Source of the DNA: Betaproteobacteria bacterium
GTDB lineage: Bacteria > Pseudomonadota > Gammaproteobacteria > Burkholderiales > Eutrophovitaceae
Reading direction: 5' to 3'
DNA: 64,000 bases
NCBI GenBank assembly: GCA_020354125.1
Contig: CP070643.1
Span: 3,037,123 to 3,101,122, forward strand
The notes below the pieces were generated by a model. The model was not told the DNA's origin. It saw only the letters and a program-made list of their open reading frames with translations, and did no database searches. The translations under genes were made by a program, and so were the position numbers. How positions within the stretch are numbered: position 1 is the first letter of the stretch; the number at the start of each line of letters is the position of its first letter. Below, piece by piece: positions 16,246 to 26,262 of this stretch.

Positions 16246-17460
16246 ATGAACTTCGAATTTTCTCCGCAGGTCAAGGAACTGCAAAGACGCGTTACCGACT
16301 TTATGGGGGCACACGTCTATCCGAACGAGGAGCAGTTTCATTCCGAAGTTGAAGCCAACCGGAAGAATGGTAACGCATGGATACCAACGAAGATCGTCGA
16401 AGAACTCAAGCCAAAGGCGCGCAAAGAAGGCCTGTGGAACCTGTGGCGGCCAAAAGCGCACGGTGGCACTTTGACGAATATCGAATATGCGCCGCTGTGC
16501 GAAATCATGGGCCGCGTATCGTGGGCGCCAGAGGTGTTCAACTGCTCGGCGCCGGATACCGGCAACATGGAGACCATTCTCCGTTACGGTTCGCCTGAAC
16601 TTAAAAAGCAGTGGGCGGAACCCTTACTCGAAGGCGAAATACGATCGGCATTCCTGATGACAGAACCGGAGGTCGCATCCTCGGACGCAACCAACATCCA
16701 GTGCCGCATCGAGCGGAAGGGCGACGAGTACGTCATCAACGGCCGCAAGTGGTGGTCGTCCGGCGCGGGCGATCCGCGTTGCAAGATTATGGTCGTGATG
16801 GGGAAGACCGATCCGGACAGTGCCGATCGGCACAAGCAGCAGTCGATGGTTCTCGTTCCGACCGATACCAAGGGTGTAAAAGTGGAGCGGGCTCTGACTG
16901 TATTTGGCTATGACGACGCGCCGCACGGGCACATGGATGTAACGCTCAAAGATGTGCGCGTACCGGCAACCAACATCCTGCTCGGCGAAGGCCGTGGTTT
17001 TGAGATCGCGCAGGGTCGCCTTGGACCGGGGCGCATCCATCACTGCATGCGCATCATCGGTCAGGCTGAACGGGCGCTCGAACTGATGATCAAGCGCCTT
17101 CAGGAACGCGTCGCGTTTGGAAAACCAGTCGCCGAGCAATCGGTCTGGCATGAACGCATTGCCGAGTCACGCATCATGATCGAACAGGCCCGCTTGCTTA
17201 CCTTGAAAGCGGCTTACATGATGGATACGGTCGGAAACAAGGAAGCGCGCATGGAGATCGCCATGATCAAGGTCATTGCGCCGAACATGGCGCAGCAAAT
17301 CATCGACTGGGCCATCCAGGCCCATGGTGGCGGTGGCGTCTGTCAGGACTTTCCGGTTGCGTGGATGTATGCGCTCAACCGTACTCTGCGGCTTGCCGAT
17401 GGCCCCGACGAAGTGCACCGGGCGCAGATTGCCAGGCTGGAGATGCGCAAGTACCGCTGA
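16246..17460 (+). CDS. Acyl-CoA dehydrogenase (ACAD10/11-like)
   Basis: The 404-residue enzyme oxidises acyl-CoA to enoyl-CoA with FAD. FAD- and substrate-loop motifs are visible: [84 protein letters not shown] and the C-terminal [23 protein letters not shown] 16246 was chosen over an upstream start because homology begins with [12 protein letters not shown] and AAGGA lies just before. A hairpin terminator follows 31 bases after the stop. Confidence 0.9.
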   Translation: MNFEFSPQVKELQRRVTDFMGAHVYPNEEQFHSEVEANRKNGNAWIPTKIVEELKPKARKEGLWNLWRPKAHGGTLTNIEYAPLCEIMGRVSWAPEVFNCSAPDTGNMETILRYGSPELKKQWAEPLLEGEIRSAFLMTEPEVASSDATNIQCRIERKGDEYVINGRKWWSSGAGDPRCKIMVVMGKTDPDSADRHKQQSMVLVPTDTKGVKVERALTVFGYDDAPHGHMDVTLKDVRVPATNILLGEGRGFEIAQGRLGPGRIHHCMRIIGQAERALELMIKRLQERVAFGKPVAEQSVWHERIAESRIMIEQARLLTLKAAYMMDTVGNKEARMEIAMIKVIAPNMAQQIIDWAIQAHGGGGVCQDFPVAWMYALNRTLRLADGPDEVHRAQIARLEMRKYR

Positions 17461-17490
17461 GGAGTATCTCACACGCCTATGACCCCGGAG

Positions 17491-17520
17491 CAAGGGCCGC
17501 ACGCTGCGGCTCTTGTTGTT
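17491..17520 (+). terminator. Rho-independent terminator after the acyl-CoA dehydrogenase
   Basis: An 11-bp stem with one G-T pair (CAAGGGCCGCA / TGCGGCTCTTG, 17491-17515) and a CGC loop is followed by TTGTTTC. Confidence 0.75.
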
Positions 17521-17539
17521 TCTGCGCACTTTCGTTTCT

Positions 17540-17603
17540 GCGCGGCTTGGTTGCTGCGCGGCTTGGTTGCTGCGCGGCTTGGTTGCTGCGCGGCTTGGTT
17601 GCT
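17540..17603. repeat. Four perfect 16-bp tandem repeats
   Basis: The unit GCGCGGCTTGGTTGCT occurs four times head to tail without a mismatch. It lies just past the terminator of the acyl-CoA dehydrogenase gene in non-coding DNA. The perfect identity suggests recent slippage. Confidence 0.95.
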
Positions 17604-18279
17604 GCGCAGTGCGAATCCAACCAGCCGGCCTGCACGTAGATGGACATTGAGACCTGATTCGAAGCGGTGCTTTCTTCCGCATGTGCCGCTGCCGGTGAAT
17701 CGAGCAGTGGACGAGAGCATCTTGGAAGCTGGGCCGCATTAACTAACGTCGGGCTGACGGTTGCGAGGAATCGTTTTGCTGTTCGACCGGATTATTCGTG
17801 CTGCTCCGCGTGTTTTGCCGGCTAACAAAATCCTGCCCGCATGTGAAATATTGCATCTTCGTCCGACACTCCTACACATTGACTTGCACCGACGATGCCG
17901 TCGGCCGGCACGCGAAATCTCGCGTCCCAGTTACGCCAGTGTCTGGCCCGAATTCTGTGCTCAACCATTCGATGCTGCATTGCAAAACGGGCGTAATGGG
18001 GGAGGATTGAAGGCAACGATTGTTGCAACGCAATATGTTTTGGTCATGCGACTTCTCGAACTGTTGTTCAGGCTCGAGTTCCATTAGCTGAAATCAAAAT
18101 TTGGAGATCCGGCGGGCGCTCGGATTTCCATCCGTATGTCAATCCCTGCAGGCCGTTTTTTTCTGGATGAACAAAGGCTTGCTGGGCTTGAAACGGGTAT
18201 GCAGTTCGTGTATTTTGCGCCCGTAACCTTAGCTGTTACGTTCCCTGTACCTACAAGCTTCGAAAGGGGGAGTTTCTCA
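17604..18279. other. Gene-free region upstream of the molybdenum hydroxylase
   Basis: No convincing gene is present on either strand. Just upstream of the small-subunit gene there is an inverted repeat CGTAAC-(7)-GTTACG at 18222-18240, a possible operator or leader hairpin. The promoter of the iorA-iorB pair should lie in this stretch. Confidence 0.5.
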
Positions 18280-18729
18280 ATGAAGATTGCGTTCCAAGTT
18301 AATGGAAAGAGGACGAGCGTAGATGTAGCGCCAGACACGCCGCTGCTCTGGGTTCTCCGCGACACGCTGGGATTGACCGGCACGAAATTCGGTTGCGGAA
18401 AAGCCTTGTGTGGTGCGTGTACCGTTCATCTGAACGGTATGGCCGTACGCTCTTGTCAAACCCAAATTGGCTCCGTAGCGGGCCAGAAAGTCACCACCAT
18501 CGAAGGTCTGGGTGGTAATCACCGAGTACAGCGTGCATGGATGGCCCTGGACGTACCGCAATGCGGCTACTGCCAGCCCGGTCAGATGATGTCCGCGTCT
18601 GCTTTGCTCGCCATGAACAAGAATCCTTCCGACCAGGATATCGATGCTTTCATGTCCGGCAACATCTGCCGCTGTGGCACGTATGTCCGAATTCGCGCTG
18701 CCATCAAGGCCGCTGCGAAAATGTCCTAA
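18280..18729 (+). CDS. iorA: Molybdenum hydroxylase, [2Fe-2S] small subunit
   Basis: The 149-residue protein carries the two iron-sulfur clusters of isoquinoline 1-oxidoreductase-type hydroxylases. The ferredoxin cluster ligands are in [18 protein letters not shown] and VRSC; the second set is in [10 protein letters not shown] and GNICRCGTY. It passes electrons from the molybdenum subunit to an acceptor. ATG 18280 follows AAGGGGG by nine bases; a possible longer frame upstream lacks homology. The large-subunit gene begins 14 bases after the stop. The native substrate is not known; aldehydes or N-heterocycles are usual for the family. Confidence 0.9.
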   Translation: MKIAFQVNGKRTSVDVAPDTPLLWVLRDTLGLTGTKFGCGKALCGACTVHLNGMAVRSCQTQIGSVAGQKVTTIEGLGGNHRVQRAWMALDVPQCGYCQPGQMMSASALLAMNKNPSDQDIDAFMSGNICRCGTYVRIRAAIKAAAKMS

Positions 18730-18743
18730 GGAGGAGTCTAGAC

Positions 18744-20957
18744 ATGGCTAATATCGTGAAAAACGAAACTCGTCGTGACTTCCTGAAGGTCAGTGGTACC
18801 GTTGCCGGTGGTCTGGCTCTTGGCTTCTACCTGCCGAGTGGCCCGCGCATGGCGCAGGCGGATGCTGGTGGTGGATATGCCAGCCCCAACGCGTGGGTGC
18901 GCATCGGTCTCGACAACGTTGTCACCATCATGGTCGCCCGTTCCGAAATGGGTCAGGACGTTTACACGTCCATGCCGATGCTGGTTGCAGAAGAACTCGA
19001 AGTAGACATCAACAAGATCAAGGTCGAGTTCGCGCCGCCCGCTGAGGTTTACATCAATGCCCTGCTCGGCGGTCAGCTCACTGGTGGTTCAACCTCCGTT
19101 CGTGATGCGTGGGAGAAACTGCGCAAAGCTGGCGCGTCGGCCCGCATGATGCTGATTGCGGCTGCCGCTGATGACTGGGGTGTGGATACCGGTTCCTGTA
19201 AAGTCAAGGACGGTGTCGTAATGGGTCCGGGCGGCAAGCGCGCCAGTTATGGTTCGCTGGCAGCCAAGGCCTCTCAGATGGAAGTGCCAAGAGACGTTCC
19301 GCTCAAGCCGGCCAGCCAGTTCAAGATCGTTGGCAACATGCGCCAGAAGCGTCTGGATACGGCGGCCAAAGTCCGCGGTACCGCACAATTCGGTATCGAT
19401 ACCCGTATCCCGGGCATGACCTACGCCGCAGTGCGTATGCCGCCGATGATTGGTGGCAAGGTTGCCTCCTACGATGATTCCCGCGCCAAGAACTTCCCGG
19501 GCGTTAAGACTGTTGTTCAGTACAGCCGCGGTGTTGCAGTCGTTGCGGAAGACTACTGGACGGCGAAGAAAGCCGCTGCCACGCTGGATATTCGTTGGGA
19601 CGCTGGTCCAAATGCCAATCTCGACATGCGTGGACTGTGGCAAGGCATCGAGCAGGCTTCGGCACAACCGGGTGCTGTGTTCCGCGAGCACGGTGACACC
19701 GATGCCGGCATGATGAATGCGGCCAAGACCATCACCTCAGAGTATCGTCTGCCCTTTGTTTCGCACTCGCCGATGGAGCCGATGAACACCACGGCTGACG
19801 TGCGTGGCGACAAGGCAACGATCATCACCCCGACCCAGTTCCAGCAGCTGATCCCGCACGTTGTCGCGGGCGCCACTGGACTGAAGCCGGAGCAGGTCGA
19901 AGTCATTACCACCTTCCTCGGTGGCGGCTTCGGTCGTCGCGTTGAAGTGGACTATGCCATTGACGCCGCGGAAATTTCCAAGGCAGCCGGTATGCCGGTC
20001 AAGATGGTGTGGAGCCGTGAAGATGATATGACGCATGACTCGTATCGTCCGGCCGGTATTTACAAGTTCACCGCCGGTGTTGATTCGAGCGGCAAGCTGC
20101 AGGCACTGCGCTTCCATTCGACCAGCCCGTCGATTTCCTCGCGTCTGTTCCCGAGCGTGGTCAAGGACGGTATTGACCCGTTCGCGGTTGAGGGTATCGA
20201 TAACTTCCCGTACACCGCCGATGCCGGTCTGCGCTTCTCCTATCAGATGCACGACACCGGTGTCACGGTTGGCTACTGGCGCGCTGTGTCCCACAACCTG
20301 AATGCGGTTGCTCTCGAATCGTTCATCGATGAGCTTGCCACCGCGGCAGGCAAGGACCCGATCCAGTATCGCATCGACATGCTCGACATGGGCTCGACCA
20401 AGCATCAGTGGTCAGGTTTGTCGGCAGGTGTGCCGGTTGGTCCGCGCATGAAGCGCGCCCTGGAAGAAGTACGCAAGAAGTCCGGTTGGGGCAGGAAGTT
20501 GCCCAAGGGACGTGGCCAGGGTGTTGCCGTGATGGAAGGCTACAACACGGTGATCGCGATGGTTGCGGAAGTGACCGTCAGCAGCGGCTACGATGTGCAG
20601 ATCGACAAGATCACGGCAGTCGTCGACGCCGGTACCCTGATCCACCCGGATCAGGCGCTGGCGCAGGTGCAGTCGTGTATCAACTACGGTCAGTCGGCAT
20701 GTATGTGGGGCGAAATCACGGTCAAGAATGGTGCCGTTGAGCAGAATAACTTCGACACCTATCGTGTTGCCCGCATCAACGAGGCGCCGAAGGAACTCAA
20801 TATTCACTTCATCAAGAGTGATAGCGTTCCTGGTGGTCTTGGCGAGCCGGGTACAGCCGTTGTCCAGCCGGCAATCGCGAACGCGATCTTTGCCGCAAGC
20901 GGCAAGCGGCCCCGTACGCTGCCGTACACGCCGGAGAATATCGGCGCGAGCACCTAA
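18744..20957 (+). CDS. iorB: Molybdenum hydroxylase, molybdopterin-binding large subunit
   Basis: The protein of 737 residues belongs to the xanthine dehydrogenase/aldehyde oxidase family, IorB-type. A twin-arginine signal (RRDFLKVSGTVAGGLALG) predicts export of the folded, cofactor-loaded enzyme to the periplasm. Molybdopterin and active-site motifs include GGGFGRRVEVDYAIDAAEI, VVDAGTLIHPDQALAQVQ and the catalytic Glu in GGLGEPGTAVVQPAIANAI. A near-perfect TAAGGAGG precedes ATG 18744. Codons are biased to GGT/GTT/CGT forms, hinting at high expression. Two terminator hairpins follow. Confidence 0.92.
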   Translation: MANIVKNETRRDFLKVSGTVAGGLALGFYLPSGPRMAQADAGGGYASPNAWVRIGLDNVVTIMVARSEMGQDVYTSMPMLVAEELEVDINKIKVEFAPPAEVYINALLGGQLTGGSTSVRDAWEKLRKAGASARMMLIAAAADDWGVDTGSCKVKDGVVMGPGGKRASYGSLAAKASQMEVPRDVPLKPASQFKIVGNMRQKRLDTAAKVRGTAQFGIDTRIPGMTYAAVRMPPMIGGKVASYDDSRAKNFPGVKTVVQYSRGVAVVAEDYWTAKKAAATLDIRWDAGPNANLDMRGLWQGIEQASAQPGAVFREHGDTDAGMMNAAKTITSEYRLPFVSHSPMEPMNTTADVRGDKATIITPTQFQQLIPHVVAGATGLKPEQVEVITTFLGGGFGRRVEVDYAIDAAEISKAAGMPVKMVWSREDDMTHDSYRPAGIYKFTAGVDSSGKLQALRFHSTSPSISSRLFPSVVKDGIDPFAVEGIDNFPYTADAGLRFSYQMHDTGVTVGYWRAVSHNLNAVALESFIDELATAAGKDPIQYRIDMLDMGSTKHQWSGLSAGVPVGPRMKRALEEVRKKSGWGRKLPKGRGQGVAVMEGYNTVIAMVAEVTVSSGYDVQIDKITAVVDAGTLIHPDQALAQVQSCINYGQSACMWGEITVKNGAVEQNNFDTYRVARINEAPKELNIHFIKSDSVPGGLGEPGTAVVQPAIANAIFAASGKRPRTLPYTPENIGAST

Positions 20958-20972
20958 TAAATACTTCCGGAC

Positions 20973-21051
20973 CCGCCTCCCGGGGGGAGGCGGTTGTCCT
21001 GAGGGATTATTAGACTCAGACCCCTCGGTATTACCGGGGGGTCTTTTTTTG
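20973..21051 (+). terminator. Double terminator after iorB
   Basis: A first hairpin, CCGCCTCC-(5)-GGAGGCGG at 20973-20993, has no strong T tract. The second, a 12-bp stem with two G-T pairs at 21018-21044 (AGACCCC... / ...GGGGTCT), runs into seven T. It isolates iorAB from the XdhC gene. Confidence 0.9.
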
Positions 21052-21131
21052 TGTGGCCGTCACGGTCCGCGTGATCTAAAATCGTTATTTCCGCTCGTAT
21101 AGAACGAGTATCTGACAGGACAGGTAGTGGT

Positions 21132-22154
21132 ATGGATAGTGTTGATCTGCAGGTTCTGAGAAGCAGCGTTGCATGGCGCAACGAGGGCCACGACGTCGTC
21201 CTGGTTACCATTGTTGAAACCTGGGGCTCCTCGCCGCGCCCGGCGGGTGCCATGCTGGCAATCCGGGATGATGGCCTGGTTGCCGGCTCGGTTTCGGGCG
21301 GCTGCGTGGAAGACGACCTCATCGACAAGATTCGCAATCACTCGCTGCAGATCGAGCGCCCGCAGGTGGTGACCTATGGCGTCACCAAGGAAGAGGCCGA
21401 GCGCTATGGCTTGCCGTGCGGCGGTACCTTGCAGCTGGTCCTCGAGCAGGTCACAGACGATGCGAAATTGACGCAGTTACTGGAGAGCGTTGAACGGCAC
21501 GAACTGATCGTGCGCACGCTCGACATGCAGACCGGGCGTGTAGAACTGAAAGCGGCGTCGCGTGAGGACGTATTGTCGTTTGACGGCAAGACGCTCAAGG
21601 GTGTCTATGGACCCCGGTGGCGCTTGCTCATCGTTGGGGCAGGGCAACTGTCGCGTTACTTGGCGCAAATGGCACAGGCACTCGATTACCACGTCACTGT
21701 GTGTGATCCGCGTCAGGAGTACGCGGACACCTGGGATGTTGAGGGCGCCGCGCTTGACCGGGGCATGCCTGACGATGTCGTGGATTCGATGAATCTGGAT
21801 TCACATAGCGCAGTCGTGGCGGTGACGCACGATCCGAAGATCGACGATCTTGCTCTCATGGAAGCGTTGAAGTCGCCTGCCTTTTATGTTGGTGCGCTTG
21901 GATCACGTTTGAACAGTGAAAAGCGGCGCGAACGCCTGGTATTGTTTGACCTTTCGCAAGAAGAGATTAACCGCTTGCACGGGCCGGTGGGCCTGCGCAT
22001 TGGGAGCAAGACGCCGCCGGAGATCGCGGTAGCGATTCTTGCCGAAATGACCGCGGTTCGGCACGGCATCGAGTTGATTACGATAGGTACAGACGCCAGT
22101 AAGCAGGTTTCAGCTGACGGCAGTCAGCAAGTCTGTGTGACGACAGCCGCCTAA
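21132..22154 (+). CDS. XdhC/CoxI family molybdenum hydroxylase maturation factor
   Basis: The 340-residue protein has an N-terminal CoxI-type domain (VETWGSSPRPAGAMLAI, GSVSGGCVEDDLIDK, YGLPCGGTLQLVLEQ) and a C-terminal Rossmann domain (RLLIVGAGQLSRYLAQMA, YVGALGSRLNSEKRRERL, RIGSKTPPEIAVAILAEM). Family members bind and sulfurate the molybdenum cofactor before insertion. Position right after iorAB fits that role, though a terminator separates them, so it probably has its own promoter. Confidence 0.9.
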   Translation: MDSVDLQVLRSSVAWRNEGHDVVLVTIVETWGSSPRPAGAMLAIRDDGLVAGSVSGGCVEDDLIDKIRNHSLQIERPQVVTYGVTKEEAERYGLPCGGTLQLVLEQVTDDAKLTQLLESVERHELIVRTLDMQTGRVELKAASREDVLSFDGKTLKGVYGPRWRLLIVGAGQLSRYLAQMAQALDYHVTVCDPRQEYADTWDVEGAALDRGMPDDVVDSMNLDSHSAVVAVTHDPKIDDLALMEALKSPAFYVGALGSRLNSEKRRERLVLFDLSQEEINRLHGPVGLRIGSKTPPEIAVAILAEMTAVRHGIELITIGTDASKQVSADGSQQVCVTTAA

Positions 22155-22186
22155 TCTTCGAAGCAGCTAGGAGTTATTAGTTTTGC

Positions 22187-22219
22187 AACCGGGAGCCAGG
22201 CGGCTCCCGGTTTGTTTTG
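22187..22219 (+). terminator. Rho-independent terminator after the XdhC gene
   Basis: An 11-bp perfect stem AACCGGGAGCC / GGCTCCCGGTT (22187-22212) with an AGGC loop is followed by TGTTTTG. Confidence 0.9.
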
Positions 22220-22247
22220 AACAGACATAATAGGCAGGGAGGTAGAC

Positions 22248-23003
22248 ATGAGGCTCAGTGGAAAGACCGCGATCGTAACGGGCGGCGGCTCGGGTTTTGG
22301 CGAAGGCATTGCCAAACGATTTGCCGAAGAAGGCTGCAAAGTAATCGTTAATGACATCAATGTCGAAGGCGGCGAGCGCGTCGCCAATGAGATCAAAACG
22401 AGTGGCGGCGATGCGGCGTTCATCAAGGGTGATGTGTCGCAGGATGCCGACTGGGCTGCCATGCTGAAGTTTTCGCTGGAGACCTACGGTGATCTGGACA
22501 TTGTGATTAACAATGCAGGCACCACGCACCGCAATCAACCTGTGCTCAATGTCACGGAAAAGGATTTCGACAGGGTTTATGCGGTCAACGTAAAGAGCCT
22601 GTATCACAGCGCGCGCAACATTGTTCCGCACTTTCGCAAAAAGGGTAGCGGTGCGTTTGTCACCATCGCTTCGACAGCGGGGGTGCGTCCGCGTCCGGGT
22701 CTGGTCTGGTACAACGGCAGCAAGGCCGCGGCGATCGTGGCGAGCCGCGCGATGGCGGTGGAACTTGCGCCTGACAAGATACGCGTCAATGTTGTGAACC
22801 CGGTTGCAGGTGACACGCCGTTACTTGGCGAGTTTATGGGCGAGGACACGCCAGAGATGCGAGCAAAGTTTGTCGCTACGATTCCGCTGGGGCGTTTCAG
22901 TCAACCGCGCGATGTCGCGAACGCCTGTCTTTATCTTGCATCGGATGAGGCCGATTTCATTACTGGGGCTTGTATAGAAGTGGATGGCGGAAGATGCGTC
23001 TGA
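22248..23003 (+). CDS. Short-chain dehydrogenase/reductase
   Basis: The protein of 251 residues is a classical SDR: cofactor loop TGGGSGFGEG near residue 13, an acidic residue after beta-2 (VNDIN) suggesting NAD preference, NNAG motif, Ser of ASTAGV and the catalytic Tyr-Lys pair in WYNGSKAA. GGGAGG precedes ATG 22248. The substrate is not deducible; fabG-like 3-oxoacyl or alcohol oxidation is typical. A BOX-like repeat starts within 50 bases of its stop. Confidence 0.88.
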   Translation: MRLSGKTAIVTGGGSGFGEGIAKRFAEEGCKVIVNDINVEGGERVANEIKTSGGDAAFIKGDVSQDADWAAMLKFSLETYGDLDIVINNAGTTHRNQPVLNVTEKDFDRVYAVNVKSLYHSARNIVPHFRKKGSGAFVTIASTAGVRPRPGLVWYNGSKAAAIVASRAMAVELAPDKIRVNVVNPVAGDTPLLGEFMGEDTPEMRAKFVATIPLGRFSQPRDVANACLYLASDEADFITGACIEVDGGRCV

Positions 23004-23047
23004 TTTGGTAGTTTGTTGAAAAAGCTGCTGCGCAACCCGATTGCGGT

Positions 23048-23393
23048 GTCGCGTGCTCGCTTAGTCCTCGCGCACGGCTATTGAGTATGTAGTTCCGGCA
23101 TAACGTTCGCGTCGCTCACGTAAGTCTTCACTGAAAGAAAAATGCGGGTTTCCCTCGAAACCCGCATTTTTATTTTCTTCGTCCTGGGCACGTGGCTCTC
23201 TGCAGCCCGTCCGATCCAGATGTTCGATAGCGAAACGGTGTGAGAGTGAGGGCAGATTTTGTCGATTTCGACGTGCATATTGGGAATACGTAAGGAGAAA
23301 GCGGTGAAAATATGGACCGCTCTCACGCCGTTGCGGCCGAATCATTCTGGGTCGGACGGGTTGCCTACACTCGGGCTGCTCGCGACGCTTTTG
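23048..23393 (+). repeat. BOX-like intergenic repeat, copy B (one hairpin unit, interrupted)
   Basis: The 5' module (GTCGCGTGCTCGCTTAGTCC, 23048-23067) leads to one hairpin-unit copy (AACGTTCGCGTCGCTCACGTAAGTCTTCACTGAAA, 23102-23136). The element is then broken by a terminator hairpin and about 160 bp of unrelated sequence, and the 3' module (ACTCGGGCTGCTCGCGACGCTTTT) appears at 23370-23393. There is no MITE here; AAAAGCTGCTGCGCAACCCGATTG just upstream looks like the empty site. Gene-free stretch 23004-23494 holds only this repeat and two terminators. Confidence 0.75.
23139..23178 (+). terminator. Terminator inside repeat copy B
   Basis: A 13-bp perfect stem, AAAATGCGGGTTT / AAACCCGCATTTT (23139-23170) with a CCCTCG loop, is followed by TATTTTC. 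It probably ends the SDR transcript. Confidence 0.85.
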
Positions 23394-23426
23394 TCAACAG
23401 ACCGTTAGCTCAATCAAACAGCAGAC

Positions 23427-23462
23427 GCAAAAAAAGCACGCCATTCGGGCGTGCTTTTTTTG
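23427..23462. terminator. Bidirectional terminator downstream of gcdH
   Basis: The stem GCACGCC / GGCGTGC (23436-23454) is flanked by A8 and T7, so it can work in both directions. It lies 33 bases past the stop of the minus-strand glutaryl-CoA dehydrogenase. Confidence 0.9.
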
Positions 23463-23494
23463 TGAGAAGTGTCTCTTCGCGGCGTTACTCGAGA

Positions 23495-24688
23495 CTAGGC
23501 TCCAGTGAAGGCCTGAATGCCAGTCTGTGCCCGGCCAAGTATGAGGGCATGAATATCGTGAGTGCCTTCATAGGTGTTGACTGCCTCGAGATTCATGACG
23601 TGGCGGATGACGTGATATTCATCGGACACGCCGTTGCCACCATGCATGTCGCGCGCAGTGCGTGCGATATCGAGCGCTTTCCCACAGGAATTACGCTTGA
23701 TCAATGAAACCATTTCGGGAGTCGCTCGTGACTCATCCATCAGTTTGCCGACACGCAGTACGGATTGCAGGCCGAGCGCGATCTCGGTTTGCATGTCTGC
23801 CAGCTTCTTTTGAATCAACTGGTTGGCTCCGAGTGGCCGGCCAAACTGTTTGCGTTCCATGACGTACTCTCTTGCAGCTTGCCAGCAGAATTCGGCTGCA
23901 CCGAGCGCTCCCCATGCGATGCCATAGCGGGCTTTGTTAAGGCAACCGAATGGCCCCTTCAGTCCCTGGACACCCGGCAACAGGTTTTCATCTGGAACGA
24001 AGACATCGTCCATTACGATTTCACCGGTGATTGAAACGCGCAAGCTGAACTTGCCTTCAATCTTCGGGCTTGTCAGCCCTTCCATGCTGCGTTCGAGGAT
24101 GAAACCGCGAATGACACCTTCATCATCTTTCGCCCAGACGACGAACACGTCAGCGACCGGCGAATTGGTGATCCACATCTTTGCGCCTTTGAGCAGCCAA
24201 CCGTCGTTGACTTTGCGTGCACGGGTGACCAGGCTGCCAGCATCCGATCCATAGTCAGGCTCGGTCAATCCAAAAGCGCCGATCTTCTCACCGGTTGCGA
24301 GCGACGGCAGGTATTTGGTGCGTTGCTCCTCACTGCCGTACGCGTAGATCGGGTACATCACAAGGCTCGATTGCACACTCATCATCGATCGATATCCGGA
24401 GTCGACACGCTCGACCTCGCGCGCAATCAGTCCATAGCAGACGTGGTTGACGCCGGGGCAACCGTAACCCTCTATGGTTGAGCCGAGAAAGCCCATTTCG
24501 CCCATTTCGTTGAAAATCTCGCGGTCGAAGCGTTCCTCACGGTGCGCCTGAAGCACGCGAGACATCAATTTGTCGTTGCAGAACTGTCGCGCAGAGTCAT
24601 GAACCAGGCGCTCGTCCTCGCTGAGCTGTTCCTGAAGCAAAAACGGATCTGTCCAGCTGAATACGGGACGATTGGCAGGTGCGTCCAT
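23495..24688 (-). CDS. gcdH: Glutaryl-CoA dehydrogenase
   Basis: The 397-residue flavoprotein converts glutaryl-CoA to crotonyl-CoA and CO2 in lysine/tryptophan and aromatic degradation. Diagnostic segments are [76 protein letters not shown] and the catalytic Glu in [17 protein letters not shown]. Length fits (about 395). It is a single-gene unit with its own terminator. Crotonyl-CoA would feed the nearby hydratase and 3-hydroxyacyl-CoA dehydrogenase steps. Confidence 0.92.
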   Translation of the reverse strand: MDAPANRPVFSWTDPFLLQEQLSEDERLVHDSARQFCNDKLMSRVLQAHREERFDREIFNEMGEMGFLGSTIEGYGCPGVNHVCYGLIAREVERVDSGYRSMMSVQSSLVMYPIYAYGSEEQRTKYLPSLATGEKIGAFGLTEPDYGSDAGSLVTRARKVNDGWLLKGAKMWITNSPVADVFVVWAKDDEGVIRGFILERSMEGLTSPKIEGKFSLRVSITGEIVMDDVFVPDENLLPGVQGLKGPFGCLNKARYGIAWGALGAAEFCWQAAREYVMERKQFGRPLGANQLIQKKLADMQTEIALGLQSVLRVGKLMDESRATPEMVSLIKRNSCGKALDIARTARDMHGGNGVSDEYHVIRHVMNLEAVNTYEGTHDIHALILGRAQTGIQAFTGA

Positions 24689-24815
24689 GATCGAAATTCC
24701 AGGCTATGGGGCGTTAAGTGATTGAAAGATTGTCAATTATAAGAGTGTTGGCAAGTTTACATGGCGCTGGTTGCGGCTTCCAAATGGAAGTGAGCGCGTG
24801 CTTGCTTTGTTCAAG

Positions 24816-25094
24816 CTAATCGTATTTCTTTTCGGAACAGATATCGAAACCGTCTCTCCAACCCGCTGCATACATCGAGTCATTTTTGTAACGCGTTTCG
24901 TCCTGGATCTTGTCGGAGTTGCGTCTGGCGGTATTGCAGCCGTCGAGATAGCCCTCGCGAAACGCCGGCGGATAGCCGGCGAGGTTGACTTGCGGCTCTT
25001 CGATTTCGCGCTTAGGCGTGGTATCGGGCTGAGGCGCGGCGCAGCCGACCACTAGCGCAGCGACGGTCGACAGCACTATGTATTTGAGTTTCAT
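24816..25094 (-). CDS. Small lipoprotein
   Basis: The 92-residue product has a signal sequence with lipobox VVGCAA near residue 17. After a Pro/Glu-rich linker it has two similar short motifs, YPPAFREGYLDGCNTAR and MYAAGWRDGFDICSE, each with an aromatic-Gly-Cys pattern, likely disulfide-linked. Such small repeats occur in envelope lipoproteins of unknown role. Neighbouring genes give no functional hint. Confidence 0.7.
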   Translation of the reverse strand: MKLKYIVLSTVAALVVGCAAPQPDTTPKREIEEPQVNLAGYPPAFREGYLDGCNTARRNSDKIQDETRYKNDSMYAAGWRDGFDICSEKKYD

Positions 25095-25228
25095 CGTCTA
25101 GTTGCTCGCATTGCCGGCATTCACTGAGTTGCTTTCACAGTTCAGGTGATTCAAGGCGGCATTGTCGCATGAGATTACCGCACCGGATGCGAGCCAAGCA
25201 GCGGGGAATGGATTGAGCGGAAACAAGA

Positions 25229-25265
25229 CAAAAAAAAGCGCCCGATAAGGGAGGAAATCGGGCGC
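25229..25265 (-). terminator. Terminator of the 25390-26019 gene
   Basis: The 9-bp stem GCGCCCGAT / ATCGGGCGC (25238-25265) is followed on the minus strand by nine T-rich bases. Confidence 0.85.
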
Positions 25266-25389
25266 CCCAATGCGCATGTGCACATTGTATAAAACGTTTA
25301 TCTTTTGATCAGGTCAGCTATCCGTCAGCCTTATTATGTGCAAATTACAGTGAACGAAACGTGGTATCGATCGCTTTTTACCGACGTCG

Positions 25390-26019
25390 CTAACTCATCG
25401 AGACGACGGAACCATTGATTAACTTCACCTTTTCTCCGACTGAAAACTTGGGTCGCTGATGCTCATAAATCGTTCGCAGGCTGCCGTCCTCCATGCGTAA
25501 CCGCACGATGAAACTTGTCGCAACACCATCACCGTCAGGACCTGCAGCGTATACGCTCCGGTTGGAACCGGCAAGTACTGATGCAGCAAATGCGTTGCCT
25601 GCGTTACCAGTAGTATTTGCACCAGACGCGAGCCCGTTCGTCGCCGATCGCGAACTCGGCATGTGCAGATCGTGTCGCTCAATGGAGTCTACAATGCCAC
25701 AGCTTGAGCATGGTGGTGCGAGGGTCTGACTAAATCGCTCACTTACACGAAGAATCATCGGATTCTCGCTTTCAGTCGCATTGCGCACCGCGCTGCGCGT
25801 CAGCCCTACGTGCGTTGGACCAGGGACTGAAGCGGCCGAGTCTGTCATCGCGTCTTTACGCTTGGACAGCTCATTACTCGACGAGAAAAGCTCCGCTTTT
25901 TCAGCGGAGACCGCCAACTGACCGGTGATGGCGGCAATGCCAATGCCACTGAAGGTGGCAACCGAAACAATGGCGCAGCAAGCAAGCGGGAGAATGAGGC
26001 GATTCTTCTCGGAACTCAT
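25390..26019 (-). CDS. Membrane-anchored protein with SlyB-like C-terminal domain
   Basis: The 209-residue protein has a transmembrane or uncleaved signal segment at residues 9-33 (LPLACCAIVSVATFSGIGIAA). A low-complexity Ser/Ala region and a CSSCGIVDSI motif follow. The C-terminus, VATSFIVRLRMEDGSLRTIYE and FSVGEKVKLINGSVV, resembles the end domain of SlyB-like outer-membrane lipoproteins. The glycine-zipper part usual in that family is not evident. It is likely an envelope protein of unknown role. Confidence 0.65.
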   Translation of the reverse strand: MSSEKNRLILPLACCAIVSVATFSGIGIAAITGQLAVSAEKAELFSSSNELSKRKDAMTDSAASVPGPTHVGLTRSAVRNATESENPMILRVSERFSQTLAPPCSSCGIVDSIERHDLHMPSSRSATNGLASGANTTGNAGNAFAASVLAGSNRSVYAAGPDGDGVATSFIVRLRMEDGSLRTIYEHQRPKFSVGEKVKLINGSVVSMS

Positions 26020-26262
26020 CAGATCATCACCCTATGTTCTTGTATCTACGTCCCAGATTACGTGTGAATTTCACTTAGCAATGATGATGCCAAAGTTAAT
26101 CAGCGCACCAAAACAGGTGCTTAAACGGATTATTTGTAGTGCTTCTTTAGCCGCCGCGTCGCCGACCGGCGACAAGGCTATCGGGACACCCCGCTAACAT
26201 CCTGTTTTTAAGCACAAAAAACCTCACCGAGAAGTGGCACGCTCAGCTAACTCGGCGCAGGG

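Noticed and set aside
17540..17603. The 4x16-bp array as a CRISPR
   Set aside because: Units are directly adjacent with no spacers and are shorter than CRISPR repeats.
23061..23345. Short minus-strand frames in the gap after the SDR gene
   Set aside because: They cover a terminator hairpin and repeat modules and show no protein family features.
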